From assembly GCA_021108215.1 (NCBI GenBank), contig JAIORK010000048.1, positions 1 through 61,959 of the forward strand: a DNA stretch of 61,959 bases. Reading direction: 5' to 3'. Positions 25,293 to 35,600 of the stretch are shown here, in pieces. The stretch is from a bacterium (GTDB taxonomy: Bacteria; Oederibacteriota; JAAXVQ01; JAUVAV01). Below the pieces are notes generated by a model. That model was not told where the DNA came from. It saw only the letters and a program-made list of their open reading frames with translations, and did no database searches. The position numbers were made by a program, and so were the translations under genes. The stretch's first letter is position 1. The number at the start of each line of letters is the position of its first letter.

Positions 25293-26231
25293 TTACCGCG
25301 CGGCGAGCAGTTGTCTGACTTGGTCGGCAAGTTGTTTTGCAGTCAATCCATGTTTTTCGAAGAGTTCTTCCGGTTCGCCGGATTCACCGAATTGATCACG
25401 TACACCCAGCCGCTTGAATTTTGTCGGGATCGCTGATTCTGCCAACACTTCAGCTACCGCACTTCCCAACCCACCGATAATCGTATGCTCTTCGGCAGTG
25501 AGAACAATGCCGGTTTCCTGAGCGGCTTTATAGACAGCAACTTCATCCAGTGGTTTGATCGTGTGCATATTAATAACCCGAAGGGTGATGTTTTCTTTTT
25601 CTAAAATTTCCGCTGCTTTGATGGATTCCTGTACCAAGGTGCCACAGGCAATCATGGCGGCATCAGATCCATCCCGAAGCACCTGGGCTTTGCCGATTTC
25701 AAATGATTGGTCCGTCTTCAGACTTTCAACCTTTGGCCGTCCCAGACGAAGGTAAACCGGTCCTGGTAGATAATAAATCGCCTTGGTGGCTGCCGCAGCC
25801 TGCGGACCGTCGGCAGGGACAACTACTGTGAAATTGGGCATGACCCGCATAAGCGCAATGTCCTCAATGGCTTGATGGGAAGCACCGTCAGGACCGACCG
25901 AGAGTCCGGCATGGGTGGCACAAATTTTGACATTTAATTTGGGGAAAGCGATTGAGTTGCGAATTTGATCAAACGCGCGGGCAGTGGCAAAGACTGCGAA
26001 GGTGGAGGTAAAGGGGATTTTTCCCGAAACGGCCAGTCCGGCCGCCCAGCCGGTCATGTTTTGTTCGGCCACTCCGATATTATAAAAGCGGTCCGGATAT
26101 TTTTTTGCAAAAACACAGGTTTTGGTAGAGCAGGAAAGATCCGCGTCAAGCACCACCAGGTTATCATGTTGTTCCCCCAGTTCGGCCAGCATGTTTCCAT
26201 AGGCTTCCCGGGTTGCGATTTTTTCAGTCAT
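25293..26231 (-). CDS. Transketolase, C-terminal subunit
   Basis: 312 residues covering the pyrimidine-binding and C-terminal domains of a split transketolase. Visible features: ATREAYGNMLAELGEQHDNLVVLDADLS at the start, YNIGVAEQNMTGWAAGLA with the catalytic Glu of the EQN motif, FATARAFDQIRNSIAF, CATHAGLSVGPDGASHQAIEDIALMR, and VLTAEEHTIIGGLGSAVAE in the C-terminal domain. AAGGAG precedes the ATG. It follows the N-terminal subunit gene by 97 bp. The pair performs two-carbon transfers in the non-oxidative pentose phosphate pathway. Confidence 0.95.
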   Translation of the reverse strand: MTEKIATREAYGNMLAELGEQHDNLVVLDADLSCSTKTCVFAKKYPDRFYNIGVAEQNMTGWAAGLAVSGKIPFTSTFAVFATARAFDQIRNSIAFPKLNVKICATHAGLSVGPDGASHQAIEDIALMRVMPNFTVVVPADGPQAAAATKAIYYLPGPVYLRLGRPKVESLKTDQSFEIGKAQVLRDGSDAAMIACGTLVQESIKAAEILEKENITLRVINMHTIKPLDEVAVYKAAQETGIVLTAEEHTIIGGLGSAVAEVLAESAIPTKFKRLGVRDQFGESGEPEELFEKHGLTAKQLADQVRQLLAAR

Positions 26232-26328
26232 ACAAAAACTCCTTCGAATAATTACCGTCTCAACCGTATGTCTGCTAAAAGTGTTCGCTGCGGTTGGGTT
26301 TTATCAAGGGGAGAAAGCCCGTTGATTT

Positions 26329-27165
26329 TTATTTTTTTAGTTCCTCCAAGGCCTGACAGACCTGCTCTTGCGAGGGGGCCACACCGTGCCAGCCGGCTTT
26401 GTTTTCCATGAAGGTGATGCCTTTTCCTTTGACCGTCTTGGCAACAATAACGGTCGGCCGGCCGGTTTCATTTCGGGCTGAAGAAAGAGCGGCCAAGAGA
26501 TTTTGCATGTCATGCCCATCGGCTTCAATGACATTCCATCCAAAAGCCTTCCATTTGTCGGAAATGGAATCCATATTCATAACATCCTGTGTCCTGCCAT
26601 CAATCTGCAGGCCGTTGTTGTCAACAATGGCACAGAGATTATCCAATTTGTAATGAGACGCACTGGCGGCAGCCTCCCAGACTTGTCCTTCGTTTAACTC
26701 ACCATCACCCAATACGGCATAAACCCGGTAGCCCGGTTTTCCGCTTTTATCACGGGCGGCGACGGCCATACCACACGCGACAGACAAACCCTGTCCGAGT
26801 GATCCGGTGGACATCTCAACACCCGGAGTTTTATTCATATCCGGATGACCCTGTAAGCTGGAATTGAGCTTGCGGATGGTTAAGAGTTCATCGCTGGAAA
26901 AATAACCGGTTCTCGCCAAAGCCGCATAAAGCGCAGGCGCAGCGTGTCCCTTGGATAAAATAAAGCGGTCCCGTTCCTGCCAGGACGGATTTTGGGGATC
27001 ATGTTTGAGTTCTGAGAAAAAGAGAGTGGTTAGGATATCTGTTACCGAGAGTGACCCGCCGGTATGTCCTGAGCCGGCTTCTCCTAGCATTGCGATAATA
27101 TCGCATCGGATGATTGTCGCCTGTTTCGCCAGAAAGGCAGGATCTGAATTTGTTGGGAATGGCAC
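26329..27165 (-). CDS. Transketolase, N-terminal (TPP-binding) subunit
   Basis: 278 residues. Contains the family start GEAGSGHTGGSLSVTDIL with active-site His, ILSKGHAAPALY, GSLGQGLSVACGMAVA, and the thiamine diphosphate motif GDGELNEGQVWEAA...DNNGLQIDG. A GGAGG about 9 bases upstream sets the start. Transcribed first in a two-gene minus-strand operon with the C-terminal subunit. A TTGACA-like -35 occurs on the minus strand at 27226-27221, but a matching -10 is poor. Confidence 0.95.
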   Translation of the reverse strand: MPFPTNSDPAFLAKQATIIRCDIIAMLGEAGSGHTGGSLSVTDILTTLFFSELKHDPQNPSWQERDRFILSKGHAAPALYAALARTGYFSSDELLTIRKLNSSLQGHPDMNKTPGVEMSTGSLGQGLSVACGMAVAARDKSGKPGYRVYAVLGDGELNEGQVWEAAASASHYKLDNLCAIVDNNGLQIDGRTQDVMNMDSISDKWKAFGWNVIEADGHDMQNLLAALSSARNETGRPTVIVAKTVKGKGITFMENKAGWHGVAPSQEQVCQALEELKK

Positions 27166-27326
27166 GATTAGAAAACCTCCATAAAATATGGGGGAAATGG
27201 TACTATTCCGGTCTGGTCTTTGTCAAGTGATAAAACCGGAACATTTTTGATTAAATAGTTGATCCTGAAAAAATCAAATTGGAACTCATTTCCCGATGGA
27301 GCCTGGTCAAACGATTGAGCAAGTAC

Positions 27327-27360
27327 GCCGGGCATTGCCCGGCGAATGCCGGGTGCCGGG
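27327..27360. repeat. Dispersed repeat core, copy 2 (GCCGGG cluster)
   Basis: The 26 bases at 27335-27360 are identical to 52927-52952, and the inner 19 match 2327-2345. Only the palindromic core is present here, without the GATGAAGCGAG and GGCGAACATC flanks of the longer copies. It lies in the 541-bp gap between the transketolase and lnt genes, in which no gene is evident. Confidence 0.75.
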
Positions 27361-27470
27361 ATTCGGATGATACGATGATACCTCGCCTTCGTTGACCGCT
27401 ACTTTAGTGTCTATCCATATCCCCGTTCCGTACTTTGTTCTTTGGCAGCTCACGCGATCAATTGTTTGAC

Positions 27471-27516
27471 CAACCGATAGTAGGGAATGGTCGCGACCAT
27501 TCCCTACTATCGGTTG
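27471..27516. repeat. 46-bp perfect palindrome with TAGGGAAYGGTCGCGACC core
   Basis: All 23 base pairs match around the centre between 27493 and 27494. The inner part corresponds to the 30-bp palindrome at 18028-18057 with a compensated C-G to T-A change. A cruciform or very stable RNA hairpin is possible. No T-run follows, so it is not a classical terminator. Confidence 0.9.
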
Positions 27517-27706
27517 AGACCTGTGCGTATTGTTTCACTCCCATGCAGCCTATTCGTTCAACAACACGCGTACCAATATCCCTAACACTTTTCGTGTTTT
27601 TTAGGATCGACTCAATAATTAAAGAAGTATGGGTTTCGGCTGCTTTTCGAAAACTGCGGCAACGGCTAAAAAAGAATGTTATACTTTTTTCACGAAGGAG
27701 GTATTT

Positions 27707-29377
27707 GTGGGCGCACTCTCATTTTTTAAGCAATCGTCCCTTTGGAGGGATTATGCATTTGCCGGTTTTTCCGGTATGTTGCTTTGGTTTTCCTGGCCCA
27801 ATGCCCTGTGGCCAGGATTTTCCTCACTTCCCGGCTGGCTGGCTTTGATTGCTTTGGTGCCTTATTTTTCTCTTTGGCGAAAAACCGGCTGGCGGGGTAA
27901 TTTTGTCTATGGCTGGGTGGTAGGGTTTATTTATTTTTTGGGAATTATTTATTGGCTCCGGCTTATCAACAAAGATACAAATGTAGACAATACGATCGGC
28001 TGGATTTTTTTTGCTGCATGCGGAGGAATTTATTTCGGGCTTTTTGGCGCTTCGGCGCGTCTGCTCCGCGACCGGTTGCAGCTCCCTCATTGGTTGGTAC
28101 TCCCGATTGTTTGGACAGCCTGGGAATATGTGCGTGGACAGATTCTCACCGGCGGGTGGCCCTGGGGGAGTTTGGGGCATTCCCAGTACGCCAATCCGCT
28201 TTTGCGACAAGTGGCGGCAGTCGCCGGTGTGGGCGGGGTTTCGTTTATGCTGGTTTGGATCAATTATTTTGTCCTTTTGGGCATAGACCGGCTAAACAAT
28301 AGTGTTAGACATAGGGAACCGGATTTTTCAAGCATGTATTTTTCAAAAAAAAGAATTCAAGCGGCGCTGTTTCGAAAACCGCTTCATTTAATCCTGGGCG
28401 CAGTCATCATCCTCGTCTGGAGTGGCCTGCTGGGTATGCTGGTTATAGAGACGGTCCGGTTCGTGAGGGTAAAACCGCAGGCCCTCACCATTGCAATGGT
28501 CCAGGGAAATATTAATACGGACCAGCGTTGGGATGCTAGCTACAAGGACAAGGTTATGACCAAGATGGAGAGTCTGCATGCCCAGGCGGCGCAGGGGAAG
28601 CCGGATCTTATTATTTGGGCTGAGTCCTGTTTTCCGAGTTTCCTGGAATACACCCCGGAAAAAAAATGGGAAGACCGATTACGTGCATTGATACGCCAAC
28701 ACCAAATTCCGACAGTATTGACCAGCAATGAGTACCAGAAAACCTACTTGCTTGAGGGGCCTAAATACCATCATTATAACAGTGCTTTTTTATTAGGTCC
28801 GCAAGGTGAGGTTCTGGGGCGCTACCGGAAAATAAAATTGGTTCCCGGCGGGGAGTATATTCCATGGGAGTGGATGAAATCTTTCATGCAGGCAGTGGTG
28901 CGCGAACCGATTCCAGTGGATTTTGAACCCGGAACAGAGTATACGGTATTTCAGTGGGAGTCTTCCAAATTTTCAACGTTGATTTGCTATGAGGATCAAT
29001 ATGAAGTTCTGGCCACCCGAATGGCCCGGAAGGGTGCGGATTTTTTTATCTCACTTTCCAATGACGGATGGGCAGGAAAATCCGCCATGAGTACTCAGCG
29101 GGTTGCCATGTCGGTTTTTTTAGCTATTGAAAATCGTGCTTATTTTGTAAAAGCTGGTATGACCGGGCCCAGTATGCTGATTGATCCCTGGGGACGCCTT
29201 GGCAAACCCATTCCGCTTTTTGAGCCGGGAATCAATCCGGTTGTCATTTATCCCAGGACATTTTTAACAAGTTACGCGTGTTTTGGGCATCTTTTTTCTT
29301 TTGCCTGTTTCATCCTGATGAGTGCTTTTTTTTTGGCTGCGTTTTTACCAGTTCGGGTGCGCGGGAAGGTTGCCTAG
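27707..29377 (+). CDS. lnt: Apolipoprotein N-acyltransferase
   Basis: 556 residues. Several N-terminal hydrophobic helices (starting FAGFSGMLLWFSWPNALWPG) with the family segments YWLRL and TAWEYVRGQILTGGWPWGSLG, then the periplasmic nitrilase domain (IAMVQGNINTDQRW) with the catalytic triad in context: Glu306 (IIWAESCFPS), Lys377 (KIKLVPGGEY) and Cys427 (ICYEDQYE). SNDGWAGKSAMSTQR and ENRAYFVKAGMTGPS follow, and a final hydrophobic helix closes the protein. It N-acylates the lipoprotein cysteine, the last step of lipoprotein maturation. I chose the GTG at 27707 because AAGGAGG is 5 bases upstream; the longer frame to 27629 lacks such a site. Confidence 0.95.
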   Translation: MGALSFFKQSSLWRDYAFAGFSGMLLWFSWPNALWPGFSSLPGWLALIALVPYFSLWRKTGWRGNFVYGWVVGFIYFLGIIYWLRLINKDTNVDNTIGWIFFAACGGIYFGLFGASARLLRDRLQLPHWLVLPIVWTAWEYVRGQILTGGWPWGSLGHSQYANPLLRQVAAVAGVGGVSFMLVWINYFVLLGIDRLNNSVRHREPDFSSMYFSKKRIQAALFRKPLHLILGAVIILVWSGLLGMLVIETVRFVRVKPQALTIAMVQGNINTDQRWDASYKDKVMTKMESLHAQAAQGKPDLIIWAESCFPSFLEYTPEKKWEDRLRALIRQHQIPTVLTSNEYQKTYLLEGPKYHHYNSAFLLGPQGEVLGRYRKIKLVPGGEYIPWEWMKSFMQAVVREPIPVDFEPGTEYTVFQWESSKFSTLICYEDQYEVLATRMARKGADFFISLSNDGWAGKSAMSTQRVAMSVFLAIENRAYFVKAGMTGPSMLIDPWGRLGKPIPLFEPGINPVVIYPRTFLTSYACFGHLFSFACFILMSAFFLAAFLPVRVRGKVA

Positions 29378-29504
29378 CACTTCAATTGCCCAATTTTTTA
29401 TAAATTAAAATTTTTTAAACCTGTAAAAAAAAATACTATTTTTGTAAATTATAGTTTTCCAATAATATCCTTTTAAAACAGCTGTATTATTTTTGCGTTG
29501 AATT

Positions 29505-29533
29505 TTGACTCTGCTATTTTTCGGTGATATACT
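29505..29533 (+). promoter_or_regulatory. Promoter of the first giant gene, TTGACT-17-TATACT
   Basis: TTGACT (29505-29510) and TATACT (29528-29533) are separated by 17 bases, the optimal spacing. The flanking bases (TATTTT..CGRTGA) also match the promoter at 53134-53162, so the two upstream regions are homologous. Confidence 0.8.
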
Positions 29534-29551
29534 TTAAAAGGCAAGAATTAT

Positions 29552-29608
29552 TTGAGTAAATTTTTGCAGATTTTAATAGAAACAAAAAATTGAATAAATT
29601 TTTGCAGA
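29552..29608 (+). repeat. Direct repeat in the 5' leader of the first giant gene
   Basis: TTGAGTAAATTTTTGCAGA at 29552-29570 recurs as TTGAATAAATTTTTGCAGA at 29590-29608 (one difference, 38-bp period). A related GAGTGAATTCTTGCAA occurs once in the leader of the second giant gene near 53189. It could be a regulator or RNA-binding site in the leader. Confidence 0.6.
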
Positions 29609-29641
29609 CTTACACAATAATTGTATAACGGGGTGATGATT

Positions 29642-32600
29642 ATGATGCACTTACATTTAATCATGAATAAAGGAAAAAAGACGATGGATGACTTCTGGCG
29701 AATGCTGCGGGAGCGGCAACGCAAGATCATTTCACTGATCATCGCTGTAACCTTTGTGTTCAGCATGACCGGTATTGATGTGATCTTGGTCCATGCGTTT
29801 GACCAGAATCATCATGAAAATTATAATCAGATGGATGATTTGTATGCGCCGGCCAACCCCCTGGCGGATAGCAACCCCGATGCGTTTATTGATATTTCCA
29901 CAGATGAAAAATCCAGTGACCCCATTATTAGTGACACAAAATTAAATGTTTTAAAAGCGGAGTATGGAGATCTGCTTAATACGGTTTCTTTGCAGACCGT
30001 GGCTGAGCGGTCAACCAGTGGTGTGAATCTTGAGTCCGCGGTTATCAATGCATTGCAAGACCAGGGGCAATTAACCGGTACCGAGCAACCGGTGGATTCC
30101 GGCACTGAAATGATGCCGGAAATCGATCCGACGTTGATTGCTGAAGCAGCGACGACCGGTCAGGGCCCGCTTTCGTTTACCCTTGAGCTGGGAAGCCTGG
30201 ACATTGGTGTGCGTCAGGATGAGGGAGGGACCGGTATTGTGAAACTTCCGGTTCCGGTGGTTGCAGTTCAGGAAGAGGAGCCGCAGCCGGAGACAACGGA
30301 CACGAGTACGCAAGTGGCGGAAACAGAAGAGGACACTGCCGGCGCGACGATTGCCACGAATGAAACACAGCCGCAAGCGGATGTCGCAATACTCCAAAGT
30401 GAAGACCAAACCGATCAGAATCAAACAGTCCCCGTGGATACGGAACAAGCTGAAACCCAGGAGATCGTAGACCTCCCGGATATCCAGGATTCCGAGCAAC
30501 CGGCCGAGACCACGGAGACAGAACAGGCGGAAGAATCTGAAGGTACGTTGATGGATCTGGCCAATGAATTTCTTTCCCGCCTGGGATTTGGGACAGAAGA
30601 CCAGAAGGATGATGTGCTCAATGTTGAAGAGGTCGCGGTGGAAAATGAAGCTGAGACAGCAGGAACCCAAGAAACGCAGGAAGAAGGCAATGAAACAGTA
30701 GACCCGGAAACTGAAAATACCGAAGACATTATTGTGATGACAGATACTGAAGGTGAAGAAGGAGAAGGCGAGGCAACCCCGGGGACGGAGGATGAAGAGG
30801 AAGGTGAGGTTGTTGTCCCGGGCGAGGAGAGTCCTGAAGAAATTGCCGCCAAAAACGATGAGGATGAAGGTGAAGGCACGGAAGAAGAAGCGAGCCTGCC
30901 TGATTTGATTGCGGCCTTGCTGCTGGGCGAAGATGAAGGCGAGACGGAAGGTGAAGTTGATACGGAATTATTGGAAGCGATTATGGATGAATTTCCCGAG
31001 GAGCTGCCTGAGATTGATACGGGTGAGGGAATGGAAGGTGAAGTGGATATTTCCGCTTTGTTGGATGAGATGGGGATTGAACTCGATAACGAAGGCATGC
31101 CTGCTGAAGCGGAAGAACTCTCGTCGGTATTGGTGGAAGAAGATGCACCCGATGCGGAGCAAGGTGAAGAAGTGATTGAGGAAGATACCGGATTGGAAGA
31201 TGCGCCGGTGACCAATACGGATTCAGAGCACGCGGAAGAAGATGAGACCAGCCTGGTCGGTCCTGAAACCACGATGAAGGAAGAAAAACTGGTTGAAGAG
31301 GAAGAGGAAGAACCTGAGGAAGGAGATCCGAGTCCGGAAGATGTGGCGGAAGCAGCAACGGTGGCGAAAGACGATGTACTGGAAAAAGATCTTTCGGATT
31401 TTACCAAAGAAGCATCTGCGATTAATGTTCTCAAGAGTATGAATCTTGATCTTCCCAGCGGCGTGGAAGCCGGTTATTTGAAAAAATTGGGAGGCAGTTT
31501 TAAAGACGGATTGAATTTGATTACCGGCAAAGACAAGCTGGATACCCAATTTCTCAAAGGCATAAATGAGAGCGGCGTGGACCCGAAAAATCTTGAAGTT
31601 CCCGAAGAGATCGGCATGACGGTTCAGGCACTGCCTGAGCAGATTGATGTTAATATGAAGCTGGTCATGGGTCAGGTGAAAGACGATATTAAAAAAGGCA
31701 AGGATGAGATCGGCCGACTTAAATTAATGAGTGTGATGGCGGTCGCAGGGCTCTTGGAAGAAGGCAGTTCAATCCCGGATGCGCCCAATGTAGATACCGA
31801 TCCTGTGTATCAAGATTGGACCGGGAGTCATAGTGTGAGCGGGAGCGATCCCTGGACGATTTCAGAAATGTATAGCCATCCGGAACCGCCCGAGGAAGAG
31901 CAGCCGGATCCGGAATGTTCGGATTATCTTTCTTTTGGTATTGTGCTGTTAATTTTCGGTATTTTTGTTGAATTTGAAAATTTCCTGGAAAATCCCAGTT
32001 GGGAATCATTCGGTGAATTTCTCTGGGCCATGTTTGATCCGGTCGGTCATATGATTTATGAACTGGTTAATTTTGACTGGGATGAACTTGCCGCTTATGG
32101 TGAGTTCGCCCAATCGCCGATAGGCAAGCTTATTATGTTTATTATCACGATTATTCTCACCATCGTGACCTTCGGCAGTGCCGCGCCGATTCTGATTGCC
32201 CTCATTATTTTAATAGAACTTATTCAGATGTTTGTTCCGCTTCCTAAATGGTTGGATATTGCACTCTCGATTGTCAAAGCAGCTTTGGGTGGATGGGCCA
32301 GCGCGATCAAGGGCGTGATTAAGCAGGCACTTAAAGTTACCATGGCAATAATTATGGAACTTCTTAGTACCCTGACACCAGCTGTCATTAAATCCATTAT
32401 TAAATCCATCATTAAAGAAATCCTTATGCAGATTATGGCTGAAGTGCTGCCGGATGACTTAATGATTTTGCGGACAGTTTTGGGTCTGGCAGCAGATGTT
32501 TTGGCCAGCGGTCTGGCAGAATTGCTCACCGGCGGCAGCTTGGAGGATATTGGTGCTGCTATGCTGGAAAGTTTAAAGAATATGTTTGGTCTTAATAGTA

Positions 32601-35600
32601 CTGCGGATATGAGTACGTTGTTAAAAGTGATAACATCATCAGCAGTACGCGCCATTGTCGTGGTCTGTATCCAGGTGGCGATTATTGAGAATCATGATAA
32701 CGCAGGGCAGGGAATGATGGCCGGGGCCATCTGGGGTGCTGTGGCCAGCGGAACACTGGGCTATATTGGACAAAGTTTTGGGACAACAAGGCCAACAGAT
32801 GCCATGGATGAATTTATGATGGCATTAACCCAGATCGCGGCACCGGTGGTTGCCGCATCTCTGTCAACTTTTATGCAGCTTTATGGGTCACAGGATAATG
32901 AAGATGCAGGATTTGCGCGCAATCAAACCATGCTGATGGGCGACATTCTTTCCTCTTTTGGTACGCTGATGGTGGGTTCCTATTCGCCTGGCATCAACGG
33001 GGGTTACTCCAATCTGGTTACCACGGTAATGGAAATGGTGGCACCCGTCAGTGCCGGATCTGTCCGTACGGGTGATATCAGCAATGCGATTGAGATCAAA
33101 GAAGGTGATGGAGAAGGCGACGGTGATGGTGACAAAAGTGGTAAAGGTGTCAAGGGTACTAAGGGTGTGAATGCGGGTAGTAATCTGGTGGGAACCAGCA
33201 ATGTCATTAGTGATTTTGATGGTCTGGCACCTAATGGCCTGGCTCTGGCAGTTAATAATGCATCATTGTCCCAACCGATGGAGGCAGAATTGGATTTAGG
33301 CGATTCTGAGGTAGAGACGGAGGATGCGCAGGATAATTCTACCAGCAGCTCAGTTTCTAGTGATAGGCGCTCGAATAAATCTTCTCAGAGTTCCTCACAT
33401 CATGGCATGAATTCACAGACCAAGAAAAACCAGCCGCAACAACAGGAAATAAAAAAAGAGACACCAAAAACAAGTAGTTCGATTAAACCGCAGACCAGTG
33501 AACAACCGCAACAGGTTCAGCAAGATACTCAGGAACAGGCGCAGACTTTATACACCTCGTCGACCGATATAACCAGCGAGGAGAATCTTTTAACCAGCAG
33601 TGCAGATGGGGTTGACCGGCAGGATGCGCCGATTGACCGGAATAATTCCGATCATAAGCAGCAACAGGAGCAGCAACAGATTGAAGTGAAGGACCTGAAT
33701 AAAAAAATGGCAGGCAAGACGATTGCCGAGCAATTATTAGAAAAAAACAATTCGGTTATTAAAGAAGAAGGCCGTCTTGATGAGGAAGGAAATAATATAG
33801 CTGCCAACATTAAAACTTCTGGTACCGGCGGCGGCGGTGACGGTGATGGTGGCGGTGGCGGTGGCGGTGACGGCGCAGGCACAGGGGGCAAGGGATTGAC
33901 GGGAACCGGCGGCAGCGGTACGAATGTAACAGCCACCACCAACATGGCAGCTATGAATTTGAGCCAGCAGTTGCAGCAGTCCGGTAATACAGGGAATCTT
34001 CCTGCGAATTACCAGGCTAAATCCGGGTCAACCACTAATTCCTCTACCATGAGTTCGGGCATGGCCAAGAATCAGGACCATCTCCAAACCGCCATGCAGG
34101 CATTGAAAGCAGCGGATGCGCTGCCAGGTGGTAATCCCAGTCTTAAGGTGGATACATATATAAATGAAGCCGGTAATAATATGATGGCAATCAGCCAGGT
34201 CAATGCCGATGGTTCCACCAGTTTGCTTTCTGTTAGTGAGAGTCTTGGGGACCAGACTCTGACCACGGTATTCAAGCCCAATGGCAGCGGCGGTTCTACG
34301 GCAAGCACATTTGCCGGTGATGCGAATAATGCCAAGCAGATAGGTCCGGAGGTTGATGTCAGCCGTAATTTGACTGAAGGATTTAATCCGGCCGGAGAGA
34401 AAGGGTTTAACAGTACTGGCCCGGGCGGTTCACAATCTCGCGGCGGTTCTCATGAAGGTGACCAGATTGAACTTGTGGATGATCTTGATCCGGTTACCGG
34501 CAGCCAGAGCAATGGTGCCAAGTATGATGAATCCGGTAAATTAATCAAACCGGGACAAGGTGAAGAAATCGCGCTCGGTTCAGCCGGAGAATCCACACTT
34601 GCCGGAAAAGGCGGCACAGCTGATTCTTCGGCAGTTGCCGGATCACTGGCAAATGGTGAGCAGGTGAAATTGACAGTTGATGGAGCAGGCAATGTCCAAG
34701 TCAACGGGACGTCTGAAGCACTCCAGGATTTAATGGCAGGTAAATCAGAGACCGTCACCCTGCCCAATGGCGAGACTGCAACGCTTAACTATGATGCCGG
34801 CACCGGGAAGGTTTCAGTCAATGGCAGCTCCACTGCGCTCCAGAGCCTGCAAGATGGCGCAGGAGGAAGCGGCAGTATCGGCGGAACCCGTTCTATGGAT
34901 GTTAAATTGCCCGGAAACCGGGATGCCACGGTTTCGATTGACGCTGCCGGTAATGTATCGATGACCGGCAATCCGGAGGAGCTCAACAGCCTCAAGGCTG
35001 ATGGCGGCGGATCACTGGATGTCACCCTGCCTAATGGGAAATCGGCTACGATTGATGTGGATGGCAGCGGGAAGATGACCATGTCCGGATCGATGGATGC
35101 TTTGGGTTCGGCCATGGACAAGGCACGCAATACAGCCGCTCCTTTGGCTGATATGAGTGGCAAGGAAGTGACGCTTAAACTTAAAGACGGCCGGAGCGTA
35201 ACTGGCACAGTCAGTCCGGATGGTACCCAGTTGCTGATGAATGAAGATCAGGCGGCAAAATTAAATCCAGGTGGGAATGACGGCCAGAAGACTAACTTAG
35301 GCAATGATCCCGGTAAGACACCCCAAACCCGGGATATGCAGATTACGATGCCGGATGGTTCAAAAATAGATGCAACGGTCAGTGAGAATGGACGGCAGAT
35401 TAATTTGAACCAAAGCGGTGATCAGAACGGTCGCGGCGGCGGCGGCGGATCCGGGGAAGCTAAGCTTTCAGATCAAACCAAGTCAAGCGATAATCCACTC
35501 AATCCTTCCGCCGACAGTCAAAATATTGTAAACGATCAAAACCAGAAATCCGAGTATACGACGGGCAGAACCAAGCAGCCTGAGGCTGACAATTTGGCTG

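Noticed and set aside
27198-27226. Minus-strand promoter for the transketolase operon (TTGACA at 27226-27221)
   Set aside because: The -35 is perfect, but no acceptable -10 occurs at 16-18 bases; the best hexamer TAGTAC is at 15 bases and matches poorly.
30421-31434. 337-residue minus-strand ORF rich in Ser/Thr within the first giant gene
   Set aside because: It is the antisense of the Glu-rich tract: GAA/GAG/GAT codons read backwards give Ser/Phe/Ile-type codons. It has no ribosome site and a low-complexity protein, so it is a shadow frame.
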